Assembly: GCF_003002095.1 (NCBI RefSeq) | Contig: NZ_PVZC01000003.1 | Coordinates: 248,001-312,000 of the forward strand | Reading direction: 5' to 3' | Source: Allonocardiopsis opalescens | GTDB taxonomy: Bacteria > Actinomycetota > Actinomycetes > Streptosporangiales > Streptosporangiaceae | Length of the DNA: 64,000 nt | Part shown: positions 32,078 through 40,571 of the stretch, piece by piece | How the letters are laid out: each line of letters begins with the position of its first letter | How positions within the stretch are numbered: the first letter of the stretch is position 1 | Position numbers and translations under genes: made by a program | Notes under the pieces: generated by a model | The model's input: only the letters and a program-made list of their open reading frames with translations | What the model was told of the DNA's origin: nothing | The model's database searches: none

Positions 32078-33541
32078 TCAGCGCCGTGACAGCCAGCGGG
32101 CCAGGGCGTTCAAGCGCGACCACAGGCCCTGCCGCTCCGCGGCGGGCGGCTCCGGCGCGGAGGTCCCGATGGAGGGGACCGAGGACGAGAGGTGCGGCGG
32201 GTTCCCCGGCTCTCCGTCCGGGGCGGCGTCGTCGGAATCGGCGGCCGGCTCGGCCTCCCGGGCCGGCCGGACGGGGGAGAAGGTCGCGGGCAGGGCGGTG
32301 ATCCCGGCCAGCCACGGGGAGTCGTTGCGCTCGACCTCCTCGGCCGGTACGGCGAGCCGCAGGTCGGGGATGCGGTCGATCAGCCGCTCGATCGCGCCGA
32401 TCACCATGTGCTGGGCGAAGGTGTCGGCCGGGCACTTGTGCGGGCCGGCGCCCCACATCAGGTGGGCGCGGCTGGTGGCGGTGAGGCTGTAGGGGGACTC
32501 GCCGGAGCCGCCGAGCAGGGCGGGGTCGCCGTGGGCGGGCGCGAAGCCGAGCACGAGGGCGTCGCCGGTTCTGATCTCCTTGCCGCCCAGCTGGACGTCG
32601 CGGGTGGCGTACCGGCTGATCAGGCACTTCAGCGGCGGGTGCAGCCACATGCTCTGGTCCAGCGTCTCCCGGATCAGGCTGGCCGAGGTGGCCAGGGCGC
32701 CGCGGAACTCCGGCTTCGTCAGCAGCATGAACAGCGTGTTGGCGATCGCGTTCTTGGCCGGTTCGTGTCCGGCGGCGAACAGCAGCATCAGCTGGTCGCG
32801 CACCTCGGCGTCGGTGAGCGCGTTCTCGTGCTGGACCATCATCGAGGTGACGTCGTCGCCGGGGTCGGCCCGCTTCTCGACGGCGAGGTCGAGCAGGCGC
32901 TGCTGCAGCCACAGGTGGGCCTCGACCGTCTTCTCGCCCGCCTGCCAGAGGTTGCTCATCGCCTGGGCGACCTCGAAGCCGTCCTCGTCGCTGAGACCCA
33001 TCAGGCGGGTGGTCATGAACAGCGGGATGAGCTGCGCGTACTCGCCGACCAGGTCCACCTCGCCGCGGTGCGCGAAGCTGTCGATCATCCGGTCGGCCAG
33101 CGCGCCGACGTCGCGGTTGACCTGCCGCCTGCTGTAGGCGTCGAGCGCGGCGGTGATGGGCGAGCGCAGGCGGGCGTGCTCGTCGCCGTCGACGAAGAAC
33201 GCGTTCGGCCGCCATTCCGCGAAGGCGTACAGCGGGGAGGCCGGGGAGAGGCGGCCGCTGGTCAGCGCCGGCCAGCCCCGGGAGTCCTTGGTGTACAGCA
33301 GCGGGTTGGTCAGCACGCTGAGGTTGGTGTTGTAGTCCAGCAGCAGCCAGGCGGTGAGCGGCTCCTGGTCCTCGTCGGCGCGCGGCTCAAGCTCCACCTG
33401 CACGACGGGCCCGATCTGCTCGCGCAGCTCCTGCCAGAGGTCGGGATTGCCGTGGTAGGAGTCGCCGTACAGCGGAACGGGCTCGGTGTGCTTGCGCTGC
33501 GGCGGCGGGGTGTACGGGCATCCCGACACTGGCGTATTCAT
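32078..33541 (-). CDS. CYP157-like cytochrome P450 lacking the ExxR motif
   Basis: 487 residues. The heme loop HLMWGAGPHKCPAD supplies the Cys ligand (C370) with Trp in place of the usual Phe. The K-helix reads RETLDQSMWLHPP: where P450s have E-x-x-R the sequence is Q296-S-M-W299, the pattern known for CYP157C1 (EQSLW). The I-helix AAGHEPAKN also lacks the usual Thr of AGxxT. About 65 C-terminal residues beyond the P450 fold are low-complexity. CYP157 genes usually sit in conservons next to CYP154; none is visible here. Catalytic activity is therefore uncertain. Confidence 0.93.
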   Translation of the reverse strand: MNTPVSGCPYTPPPQRKHTEPVPLYGDSYHGNPDLWQELREQIGPVVQVELEPRADEDQEPLTAWLLLDYNTNLSVLTNPLLYTKDSRGWPALTSGRLSPASPLYAFAEWRPNAFFVDGDEHARLRSPITAALDAYSRRQVNRDVGALADRMIDSFAHRGEVDLVGEYAQLIPLFMTTRLMGLSDEDGFEVAQAMSNLWQAGEKTVEAHLWLQQRLLDLAVEKRADPGDDVTSMMVQHENALTDAEVRDQLMLLFAAGHEPAKNAIANTLFMLLTKPEFRGALATSASLIRETLDQSMWLHPPLKCLISRYATRDVQLGGKEIRTGDALVLGFAPAHGDPALLGGSGESPYSLTATSRAHLMWGAGPHKCPADTFAQHMVIGAIERLIDRIPDLRLAVPAEEVERNDSPWLAGITALPATFSPVRPAREAEPAADSDDAAPDGEPGNPPHLSSSVPSIGTSAPEPPAAERQGLWSRLNALARWLSRR

Positions 33542-33979
33542 GGATCACCTCTCGTCCCAGAAGGGGGGCGGGACGCGCCCGTCGCCTAGGCGGAGAACGG
33601 GTCTGCACCTCGTTTTGGGCATTTGGTTCAAATCGTTCACATGGTGCGAAACGGTGCCGCATCGGCCGGGCGGCAGCCGCCGCGGGGCCGTCCATTCAGC
33701 ACGCCCCACACCGTACAAACTACGGATCGACGGCACAAGATTACGCATTCGCCGGGAATCGTCGCAGGCTGCCGCCCTTACCACAAAGGTGCCATCCAGG
33801 TGTGGTATTCACGGATTTCATACATCGGAATTGCCGGGATCCGGCCGGAGGAATGCCGCCGCGATCCGCATTCCGCGCCGCGGGAATGGCGGCGGCCCGG
33901 CCCGGCGGCGCGGCCGGCCCCGGCCGCGCCCCCGCTCGGTCCGGTGTTCACCCTCGACCAGCGCGGGTACGGCAGCGGT
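33542..33979. other. Intergenic region between the divergent P450 and lipoprotein genes
   Basis: 438 bp of lower GC around 33600-33850. Promoters in both directions must lie here. I see no convincing small gene, repeat or consensus -10/-35 pair. Confidence 0.5.
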
Positions 33980-34378
33980 ATGGGGCGACGGGAGAGGCGC
34001 AGGGCGGCCGCTGTGGCGGCTGTGACCGCGGCGGTGCTGACCGGATGCGCCGCCCAGCAGACCGGCGCGGTGCAGGACACCGTGCACGCGCTCTACGCCG
34101 CCGCGGCGGCGGGCGACGGCGCCGCCGCCTGCGCGCTGCTGACCCCCGAGGCCGCCCGGAGCCTGGCCTCCGCCGACTCCGGCTGCCCGGAGGAGATCGT
34201 CTCGCTCGGCCTGGACGGCGGCGAGATCGAGTCGACCGAGGTGTGGAGCGGCGCCGCGCAGGTGCGGCTCGACCGCGACACCGTGTTCCTCACCGAGTTC
34301 CCCCAGGGCTGGCTGGTGCACGCCGCCGGCTGCACGCCCCGGCCGGGCCTGCCCTACGCGTGCGAGGTGGAGGGCTGA
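33980..34378 (+). CDS. Small lipoprotein
   Basis: 132 residues. The lipobox is AAVAAVTAAVLTGCAAQQ with Cys at about residue 23, after a basic n-region MGRRERRRA. The mature part (VHALYAAAAAGDGAAACALLTPEAARSLA, CPEEIVSLGLDGGEIESTEVWSGAAQVRLDRDTVFLTEFPQGW) has an NTF2-like or DUF4878-like outline with several Cys. It lies 2 bp before a tiny membrane ORF and then the DUF6766 gene, probably one operon. Confidence 0.83.
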   Translation: MGRRERRRAAAVAAVTAAVLTGCAAQQTGAVQDTVHALYAAAAAGDGAAACALLTPEAARSLASADSGCPEEIVSLGLDGGEIESTEVWSGAAQVRLDRDTVFLTEFPQGWLVHAAGCTPRPGLPYACEVEG

Positions 34379-34380
34379 CC

Positions 34381-34464
34381 ATGCGGGTGGTCTTCGTGCT
34401 GACGCTCGTCATCATCGCGGCCGGGCTGGGCTACTTCATCGCCATCGGACTGCTGCAGCGGTGA
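34381..34464 (+). CDS. 27-residue single-helix membrane peptide
   Basis: MRVVFVLTLVIIAAGLGYFIAIGLLQR: almost the whole peptide is a membrane helix flanked by Arg. It starts 2 bp after the lipoprotein stop and its TGA overlaps the GTG of the DUF6766 gene (GTGA), a strong sign that it is translated. It would be missed by length filters. Confidence 0.65.
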   Translation: MRVVFVLTLVIIAAGLGYFIAIGLLQR

Positions 34465-35150
34465 AAGGGGCGGTGATGCCGCGCTTCATCAGGGACAACG
34501 GGCTCACCCTGTTCTTCCTGCTGCTGTTCCTGTGCTCGCTGGCCGGGCAGGCCGTCGCCGGCTTCGCCGAGTTCAACGACCAGCAGCTCGTGCAGGGCGG
34601 GGCGACGATCACCTTCGGCGACTACCTGACCTCCTCCGACTTCGCCGTCGACACGGCCGAGAACTGGCAGTCGGAGTACCTGCAGTTCCTGCTGCTCATC
34701 TACCTGACGGTCTGGCTGGTGCAGCGCGGCTCGCCGGAGTCCAAGCCGGTCGGCAAGATCGGCCCCGAGTCCGACGCCGAGCAGCGCGTCGCGGCGCACG
34801 CCCGCCCCGGCAGCCCCGACGCCGCCCGGCTGCGCGGCCTGCCCGGCACCCTGTTCGGCCACTCCCTCGGCCTGCTGATGGGGGCGGTCTTCGCGCTGTC
34901 GTGGCTGGCCCAGTCGATCGCGGGGCGGGCCGCCTACAACGCGCAGCGGATCGAGCAGCTCCAGGACCCGGTCGGCTGGCTCGCCTATGTCACCGGCGCC
35001 GACTTCTGGAGCCGCACCTTGCAGAACTGGCAGTCGGAGTTCCTGGCCGTCGCCTCCATGGCCATCTTCGCCGTCTACCTGCGCCAGCGCGGATCACCCG
35101 AGTCCAAGCCGGTGGGGGAGTCGCACGGCGCCACCGACGCCGGCGACTGA
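34461..35150 (+). CDS. DUF6766 family membrane protein
   Basis: 229 residues from GTG; an ATG four codons later is possible. An internal duplication is obvious: FIRDNGLTLFFLLLFLCSLAGQAVAG ... NWQSEYLQFLLLIYLTVWLVQRGSPESKPVG is echoed by GHSLGLLMGAVFALSWLAQSIAGR ... NWQSEFLAVASMAIFAVYLRQRGSPESKPVG. There are four membrane helices. The family is common in actinobacteria and of unknown function. Coupled to the tiny membrane ORF upstream. Confidence 0.88.
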   Translation: MKGAVMPRFIRDNGLTLFFLLLFLCSLAGQAVAGFAEFNDQQLVQGGATITFGDYLTSSDFAVDTAENWQSEYLQFLLLIYLTVWLVQRGSPESKPVGKIGPESDAEQRVAAHARPGSPDAARLRGLPGTLFGHSLGLLMGAVFALSWLAQSIAGRAAYNAQRIEQLQDPVGWLAYVTGADFWSRTLQNWQSEFLAVASMAIFAVYLRQRGSPESKPVGESHGATDAGD

Positions 35151-35168
35151 CGCCGCCCCGGACGCGCC

Positions 35169-35197
35169 CGTGCCCCGGGCGCACGGCCCGGGGCACG
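35169..35197. terminator. Bidirectional hairpin terminator
   Basis: Perfect 12-bp stem CGTGCCCCGGGC with loop GCACG between the convergent DUF6766 and hemerythrin genes. Confidence 0.65.
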
Positions 35198-35210
35198 GTG
35201 GGCGGCGGCC

Positions 35211-35774
35211 TCAGACCTTGCGGCCGGTGAGCGCGTCGCGCATCCGGTCGATCAGCCCGGCTCCCGCGTCCAGCACCATGTTGGCCGGCGGCTTGTCGGG
35301 GGCCGACGGGTGCGGGCGGGTCGGCGCCCGCTTCTTGGCCTCCTCGACCTTGCGGCCCAGGGAGCGCAGCTCCTCCGCCGAGCACGCCTCGCGCAGCCGG
35401 GGCAGCAGGTCGGTCTCCTCTTCCTCCACATGGTGGCGGATGTCGTCGATCAGCGTGCGCAGCGCCTCGTCGAAGCGCGGGTCCGTCGGCTCCAGGCCCT
35501 CCAGGTCCTTCATCACCCGCTCGGCCTCGGCGTGCTCCTCGATCTCATGGTCGGCGATCTCGTCGCCGTCGGGCAGCGCGCGCCGCGCCGCCGGGTACAT
35601 GTACTGCTCCTCCGCGACGGAGTGCCGCACCAGTTCGGCGATCACGTGGTCGGCCAGGCGCTTGCGGTGCTCGGGCGGGGTGCCCGGCGCCTCAAGCTGG
35701 GCGAAGACCGCCTCCACCTCGCGGTGGTCGGAGATGATCACCTCGATGAGGTCACGGTCGGTCCGCTCGGTCAT
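35211..35774 (-). CDS. Hemerythrin HHE domain protein
   Basis: 187 residues. The HHE cation-binding pattern is seen: LIEVIISDHREVEAVF, HVIAELVRHSVAEEQYMYPAA, DHEIEEHAEAERVMKDLE and LIDDIRHHVEEEETDLLPRLRE, supplying the His and Glu ligands for a di-iron site. The C-terminal tail (KRAPTRPHPSAPDKPPAN) is probably disordered. Such proteins sense or bind oxygen or nitric oxide or protect against oxidative stress. Monocistronic. Confidence 0.92.
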   Translation of the reverse strand: MTERTDRDLIEVIISDHREVEAVFAQLEAPGTPPEHRKRLADHVIAELVRHSVAEEQYMYPAARRALPDGDEIADHEIEEHAEAERVMKDLEGLEPTDPRFDEALRTLIDDIRHHVEEEETDLLPRLREACSAEELRSLGRKVEEAKKRAPTRPHPSAPDKPPANMVLDAGAGLIDRMRDALTGRKV

Positions 35775-36040
35775 GGCGTCCTCCTCGGGGGTCGTCCATC
35801 GGAGCGGTACGCCTGCCCGCGATCGGAGCGGCGAATCCCGCCGCAGGCCCGGGCGGCGGCCGCGACGGGTGTGGCCCGAGCGGCGGTTGGGGCATGTTTG
35901 ACCAGCGTGCGGGCTGGTGAGTGGGCCGGCGCCGGGACCTGCCGCAGGTCCGACGACGTCCGTCCGCCGACCCCCGGCGCCGACCACCCGTCGGCGCCGG
36001 GGGTCGCGCGGTAGGGCACCGCACCGGAAGGCCCACCGCC

Positions 36041-36394
36041 ATGCTGCACTCGATCCCGCCGCACCCCTATCCGCGGGGCGCGCGCGTCCACCACGCCAGA
36101 GAGAACGACGACGCCTACCTGCGCGACGGCACCGCCACCGTCGTGACGGCGCGGCCGGAGGACGAGGGCGTCTACTGGTACACGGTCAACACCGACGACG
36201 GCGAGCAGGAGGAGTGGCCGTCGTACTTCACCATCCCGGCCGGCCTGTGGTCGGATCCGGCCGAGGAGGAGGACCCGGGGGCCGGGCCGATGACGGACGA
36301 GCCGGTCTTCACCCGGCGCCAGCCGCAGCCCGGGCACGGCGGCGCAGGCGTGGCCGGCCACTGGCCGGGCCGCCAGGTGGCCTGGCCCACCTGA
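36041..36394 (+). CDS. Small hypothetical protein
   Basis: 117 residues; ATG is 10 nt after GGAAGG. MLHSIPPHPYPRGARVHHARENDDAYLRDGTATVVTARPEDEGVYWYTVNTDDGEQEEWPSYFTIP looks like a small beta-barrel. The tail is Pro/Gly-rich. I recognise no family. Divergent from the hemerythrin gene across a 266-bp spacer. Confidence 0.65.
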   Translation: MLHSIPPHPYPRGARVHHARENDDAYLRDGTATVVTARPEDEGVYWYTVNTDDGEQEEWPSYFTIPAGLWSDPAEEEDPGAGPMTDEPVFTRRQPQPGHGGAGVAGHWPGRQVAWPT

Positions 36395-36421
36395 GGGGGC
36401 GCGGCCGCGGCGCCGCCGGGT

Positions 36422-36619
36422 TCAGCGGGGGTCTTCGGCATCGGCGCCGTCTCCAGAGGCGGGGGCGTCGAGGATCGCGCGGAAGAGCGCCTGCACGCTC
36501 GGGTCGTCGGGGGCGGACCCGATCAGCTTTCGTGCCGCGGCGAGCAGGTCGTCGTCGTCCAGCTCCGCCCAGTCGATTTCGTCGCCCTCCCGCCGGTTGC
36601 GGTCAGCGGGGGTGGTCAT
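36422..36619 (-). CDS. Small acidic protein
   Basis: 65 residues, MTTPADRNRREGDEIDWAELDDDDLLAAARKLIGSAPDDPSVQALFRAILDA. Very acidic and helical; a likely regulatory or partner peptide of unknown function. Confidence rests on protein-like composition and a separate, convergent position. Confidence 0.5.
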   Translation of the reverse strand: MTTPADRNRREGDEIDWAELDDDDLLAAARKLIGSAPDDPSVQALFRAILDAPASGDGADAEDPR

Positions 36620-36920
36620 AACCGGCTCTCCTACCCGGTCGGGGGGCCGCGGTCACGTCCAGGGGCCCGCCGGAGGCGGCCGGTTCCGGCCCCGGCCCCG
36701 GACCTGGTCCGCGGCGATTGTGATGTTTCGCCCCGCGCCCCCGACGGTCCGCGGTCGACATGGGCGAGGGCCCACCCCGGGCGGCCGCGTCGAGACGCGT
36801 CGTCGGCTCCCCTGCCGGTCGCGCTCTCTCCCACCCGAGCCTGTCGGGTGAACGACCGGCTCTCGGCTTCCTCTCGATTCCCATGAGGCCAGATGCTTGC
36901 CGTCGCGTACCCGCTGTGTT

Positions 36921-36937
36921 ATGCATGAGTCATGCAT
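36921..36937. promoter_or_regulatory. 17-bp palindrome upstream of the EamA gene
   Basis: ATGCATGA-G-TCATGCAT is a perfect inverted repeat 50 bp before the GTG start. It looks like an operator for a regulator encoded elsewhere. The rest of the 368-bp gap (36620-36987) shows no gene. Confidence 0.6.
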
Positions 36938-36987
36938 GATCGAGCGAACGCCGCGGCGGCGCGGACCCGTCCGGGACCGCTCGTCCC

Positions 36988-37845
36988 GTGACGGCGGGCG
37001 TCGGTCCGGCGCTGGTCTCGGCGGTGTGCTTCGGGCTCACCGACGTGTTCGCCGGGCTGCTCTCGCGCCGCGCGCACAGCGCGGCGGTCGCCCTGCTCGG
37101 CCAGGTGGCGGGCACGGCCGCCGTGCTCGCCCTGGCGGTGGGCGCCCCCTCGGCCGGGGCCGAGCCCTCGGCGCTCGGCTGGGGCGCGCTGTCCGGGGTG
37201 GGCACCGGGCTGGGCGCCGCGCTGCTGTTCCGCGCGATGGGCCGGGGCAGGTTCAGCGTGGTGGTGCCGCTCACGGTGGTCGCCGGAGTCGCGCTGCCCG
37301 TCCTGGCCGGGGTGCTGCTGCTGCACGACCGCCCCGGCGTGTGGGCCTGGGCGGGCATCGCCGCCTCCCTGCCCGCGGTGTGGCTGATGAGCGGCTCGGG
37401 CCGAACGGCGGACGGGACAGCCGACGGGCTCGCGCCGACCGCCGGGGTGCGCACCGCCCTGCTGGCCGGGGTGGCCTTCGCGCTCCAGTACACCGCGCTC
37501 GCCCAGGCCGGTCCGGCGGCCGGGCTGTGGCCGCTGGCCGCCAACCGGATCGTGTCCGTGCTGACGATCCTGCCGCTGGTGCTGGCGCGGCCCTCGCGGC
37601 TGCGGATGCCCTTCGCCGTGGCGGCCGGATCGGCGGGCACCGGGCTGGTGAGCGCCGCCGCGATCGCGTCCTACGCGCTGGCCGCCGGAGCCGGCGAGCT
37701 GCCCGTCGTGGTGGTGCTGACCTCGATGTACCCGGCGATCCCCGTGCTGCTCGGGCTCACCGCGCTCCGCGAGCGGCTGAGCGGGGCGCAGCTGGCCGGC
37801 CTGGGCGGCGCGGCGGCGGCCGTCGTGCTGATATCCGTCGGCTGA
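36988..37845 (+). CDS. EamA/DMT family transporter
   Basis: 285 residues, GTG start without a strong ribosome site. Ten membrane helices form two EamA repeats (VGPALVSAVCFGLTDVFAGLLSRR ... ALLAGVAFALQYTALAQAG), ending in PVVVVLTSMYPAIPVLLGLTALRERLSGAQLAGLGGAAAAVVLI, the usual end of the family. Predicted role: efflux of a small metabolite or amino acid. A perfect palindrome sits just upstream. Confidence 0.88.
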   Translation: MTAGVGPALVSAVCFGLTDVFAGLLSRRAHSAAVALLGQVAGTAAVLALAVGAPSAGAEPSALGWGALSGVGTGLGAALLFRAMGRGRFSVVVPLTVVAGVALPVLAGVLLLHDRPGVWAWAGIAASLPAVWLMSGSGRTADGTADGLAPTAGVRTALLAGVAFALQYTALAQAGPAAGLWPLAANRIVSVLTILPLVLARPSRLRMPFAVAAGSAGTGLVSAAAIASYALAAGAGELPVVVVLTSMYPAIPVLLGLTALRERLSGAQLAGLGGAAAAVVLISVG

Positions 37846-37979
37846 GCGGCGCGGCCGCCGGAAACCGGGCGCGCCGCCGGTTTCGTGCTGAACTGTCAGC
37901 AGGTGTCACGGTAGCGTGGCCGGAACCGACCGGGCGGCGCCCGCGCCGGTCGACGGCCGCCGAAAGGAGCCACGTCGCC

Positions 37980-38843
37980 ATGACTTCCCCGCGCGACCTG
38001 GACGCCATCCCCGAACCCGGTTCGTTCGCCGAGGACGACGCCTGGGAGCCGGTCAAGCTGGACCACACCGTGCCCAGCATCGCCCGCGCCTACGACTACC
38101 TGCTCGGCGGCAAGGACAACTTCGACGTCGACCGTCAGGTGGCCGACTTCCTGGAGAAGTCGGTCTTCCCGGAGATCCGCTGGCTGTCGCGGGCCAACAG
38201 GGACTTCCTCGGCCGCGCCGTCGACACGGTGGCCAGGGCCGGGGTCGACCAGTTCCTCGACCTCGGGTCCGGCCTGCCGACCGCGGAGAACACCCACCAG
38301 ATCGCGCAGCGCGTGCACCCCGGCGCCGCCGTGGTGTACGTCGACAACGACCCCAGCGTGCTGGCGCACGGCAGGGCGCTGCTGGCCGACAACGAGCGCA
38401 CCGCCGTGCTCAGCGCCGACCTGACCGACGTCGACGCGGTGCTCGGCGATCCCGAGACGCGGCGGCTGATCGACCTCGGCCGGCCGGTGTGCGTGATGAT
38501 CGTCAGCCTGCTGCACTGCATCCCCGACGACAAGGACCCGTTCGGGGTGATGCGCCGCTACCTCGACCGGGTGCCGTCCGGCTCCCACCTGGTGTTCTCG
38601 CACATCGTCTCCGACGACCCGGCGCGTGCGGCCGAGGTGACCGAGAAGGTGCTCGGCTTCGGCGGCGAGTGGGGGCGGGTGCGCTCGCCCGAGGAGGCCG
38701 AGCGGATCGCCGACGGCCTGGAGCTGATCGAGCCCGGGGTGGTGGAGGCGTCCACCTGGCGCACCGCGCTCGACCCGCGCAGGCGGCCCGCCGACCCCTC
38801 GATCGGGCTCTGGGAGCACGCGGGGGTCGCCGTCAAGCCGTAG
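37980..38843 (+). CDS. SAM-dependent methyltransferase (PF04672/DUF574 type)
   Basis: 287 residues; ATG follows GAAAGGAG. SAM motif I is FLDLGSGLPTAENTHQ, the acidic loop is VVYVDNDPSVLAHG, and the N-terminal ARAYDYLLGGKDNFDVDR is the hallmark of this actinomycete-specific family. The acceptor is unknown; many copies occur per genome. It follows the EamA gene in the same direction by 134 bp. Confidence 0.93.
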   Translation: MTSPRDLDAIPEPGSFAEDDAWEPVKLDHTVPSIARAYDYLLGGKDNFDVDRQVADFLEKSVFPEIRWLSRANRDFLGRAVDTVARAGVDQFLDLGSGLPTAENTHQIAQRVHPGAAVVYVDNDPSVLAHGRALLADNERTAVLSADLTDVDAVLGDPETRRLIDLGRPVCVMIVSLLHCIPDDKDPFGVMRRYLDRVPSGSHLVFSHIVSDDPARAAEVTEKVLGFGGEWGRVRSPEEAERIADGLELIEPGVVEASTWRTALDPRRRPADPSIGLWEHAGVAVKP

Positions 38844-38856
38844 GGCCCGCGCCGTC

Positions 38857-38889
38857 CGGCGCCCGGTCCCCGCGCGGGGCCGGGCGCCG
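38857..38889. terminator. Hairpin terminator between convergent genes
   Basis: CGGCGCCCGG ... CCGGGCGCCG stem with an inner CCCCG/CGGGG pair, just after the methyltransferase stop and before the SDR stop. Confidence 0.6.
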
Positions 38890-38894
38890 CCGCG

Positions 38895-39800
38895 TCAGGC
38901 GGGGGTGCGGGTGTAGGGGGCGACCAGTTCGGCGGAGCGCTCCCATAGCCGGCGGGCGAGTTCGGGGTCGTCGGCCTGGCGGTGCACCGGCGCGTCGCGC
39001 CGGAAGCCGTGGAAGTAGGCGCCGTCGGCGCCGGCCACCTCGGGGGAGGCGGCCAGCCAGATCAGCGGTTCGGCGCCGTCCTCGCCGGTGAGCCCGATGC
39101 CGCGCAGCGGCGACCGGGCGACCAGCCGGGACAGCGGCGAGCTCTCGGCGAAGCGGGTGTAGGTGGTGCGGGTGCTCGGGACGCGCTCGCCGGGGTCGGG
39201 GTGGAAGCTCACCGCGAGGATGCCCGAGCCCTCGGTGCGCCGGGCCAGTTCGCGGGTGAACAGGATGTTCATCAGCTTGGTGGTGGAGTAGGCGATCCAG
39301 CCGCCGCCGTAGCGCCGCTTCTCCCACTCCAGGTCGTCCAGGCGCAGCCGTCCGAAGCGGTTGCCCAGGCTGGAGGTGGCGATCACCCGGACCGGCGCCT
39401 CGCGGGCGCTCTCGCGCAGCCGGGGCAGCAGCAGGGTGGTCAGCAGGAACGGCGCCAGGTGGTTGGTCTGGAAGCTCAGCTCGTGGCCGTCGCCGGTGAC
39501 CTGGCGGCGGGCGAACAGCTTGCCCGCATTGTTGGCGAGTACGTCGATGCGCGGGCAGCGGTCGAGCAGCGCGCCGGCCAGCGCGCGCACCTCGTCGAGG
39601 CGGGCGAAGTCGGCGACGAGCGGTTCGGCGCCGATCTCGGCGGCCACGCTCGCGGTGCGCTCGGGCGAGCGGCCGACGGGGACCACGGTCGCGCCCTGGG
39701 CGGCCAGCCGCCGGGCCGCGGCGGCGCCGATGCCGGAGCTGGCGCCGGTGATCACCACGGTCTTGCCGGTCATGTCGATGTGCGTGTCGGGAATGGCCAT
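38895..39800 (-). CDS. Short-chain dehydrogenase/reductase
   Basis: 301 residues. The Rossmann motif is VVITGASSGIGAAAARRLA, then NNAG (VLANNAGKLF) and catalytic Ser-Tyr-Lys (VIATSSLGNRFG ... YSTTKLMN). The long C-terminal part with FHPDPGERVPSTRT and EPLIWLAASPEVAGADGAYF places it with WWOX/retinol-dehydrogenase-like SDRs. NADP(H) use is likely from the Arg after the second strand (VGRSPER). Divergent from the TetR gene, with which it shares an operator. Confidence 0.92.
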   Translation of the reverse strand: MAIPDTHIDMTGKTVVITGASSGIGAAAARRLAAQGATVVPVGRSPERTASVAAEIGAEPLVADFARLDEVRALAGALLDRCPRIDVLANNAGKLFARRQVTGDGHELSFQTNHLAPFLLTTLLLPRLRESAREAPVRVIATSSLGNRFGRLRLDDLEWEKRRYGGGWIAYSTTKLMNILFTRELARRTEGSGILAVSFHPDPGERVPSTRTTYTRFAESSPLSRLVARSPLRGIGLTGEDGAEPLIWLAASPEVAGADGAYFHGFRRDAPVHRQADDPELARRLWERSAELVAPYTRTPA

Positions 39801-39881
39801 GGGCCGTCCTTCCGCCGGGACCGGCCGGACGCGGGCGCGCCGGACCGGTCCGCCGTAGTACTGAACTCGGTTCCAAGTGGT

Positions 39882-39905
39882 ACTCGGTACCATAATGTAC
39901 CGAGT
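39882..39905. promoter_or_regulatory. TetR operator between the SDR and TetR genes
   Basis: Perfect inverted repeat ACTCGGTAC-CATAAT-GTACCGAGT. A further half-related palindrome GAACTCGGTTC lies at 39863-39873. The CATAAT centre could itself be a -10 box, so binding would block transcription. Confidence 0.72.
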
Positions 39906-39927
39906 TCCGGTTGGATAGGCTGGGCCC

Positions 39928-40539
39928 ATGCCCGAGAACGCAGCCGCCGCAGGCTCCCTCGGCGCCCGCAAGCGGCGCCGGGCGCGCGCCGCGATCGTCG
40001 CGGCCGCCTACGAGCTGTTCGCCGAGCGCGGCTTCCACGCCGTCACGGTCGCCGAGATCGCCGAGCGGGCCGAGGTCGGCCGCACCACCTTCTTCCGGTA
40101 CTTCGGCGACAAGCAGGAGGTGCTGTTCGCCGAGGACGAGAGCACTGTCGAGAACCTGGTCGCGGCGATGCGCGCGGCCGCGGCGGACGTGAGGCCGCTC
40201 GGCGACCGCCTGGGCGCGGCCGTCGCGGTGATCCGGGCCGGGATCGCGGACGGCCCGCCGGGCTGGTCCGAGGATCCCGAGCGCTCGGCGCTGACCGCCA
40301 GACTGCTGCGGGAGAATCCCGAGCTGCACGCCCGCCACCTGCTCAAACAGGAGCGGCAGGCCGCCGCGCTGGCCGAGGTGCTGGTCGAGTGCGGCGCCTC
40401 GGCGGCCACCGCCGTGCTCGCCACCCAGCTCGTGCTGGCCTGCCTGCGTACCGCCGCGCAGGTCGCGGCGGAGCCGCGCGCGCTGCCCGCAGCGCTCGAC
40501 GACGCCTTCGCGCGGCTCGACCGGATCGCGGCAGGCTGA
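39928..40539 (+). CDS. TetR/AcrR family transcriptional regulator
   Basis: 203 residues. DNA-binding domain (about 15-62): RARAAIVAAAYELFAERGFHAVTVAEIAERAEVGRTTFFRYFGDKQEVLF. The C-terminal domain resembles the MftR-like TetR_C group. It likely represses the divergent SDR gene and itself. The MFS gene follows 115 bp downstream but has its own MerR-type promoter. Confidence 0.9.
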   Translation: MPENAAAAGSLGARKRRRARAAIVAAAYELFAERGFHAVTVAEIAERAEVGRTTFFRYFGDKQEVLFAEDESTVENLVAAMRAAAADVRPLGDRLGAAVAVIRAGIADGPPGWSEDPERSALTARLLRENPELHARHLLKQERQAAALAEVLVECGASAATAVLATQLVLACLRTAAQVAAEPRALPAALDDAFARLDRIAAG

Positions 40540-40571
40540 CCGGCGGCGCGGCATCCGGCGGGCCGCGGCGG

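Noticed and set aside
36897-38843. 648-residue ORF covering the EamA gene and the methyltransferase
   Set aside because: Its first half is Arg-rich noise in the wrong frame of the EamA gene; only the C-terminal 287 residues are a real protein.
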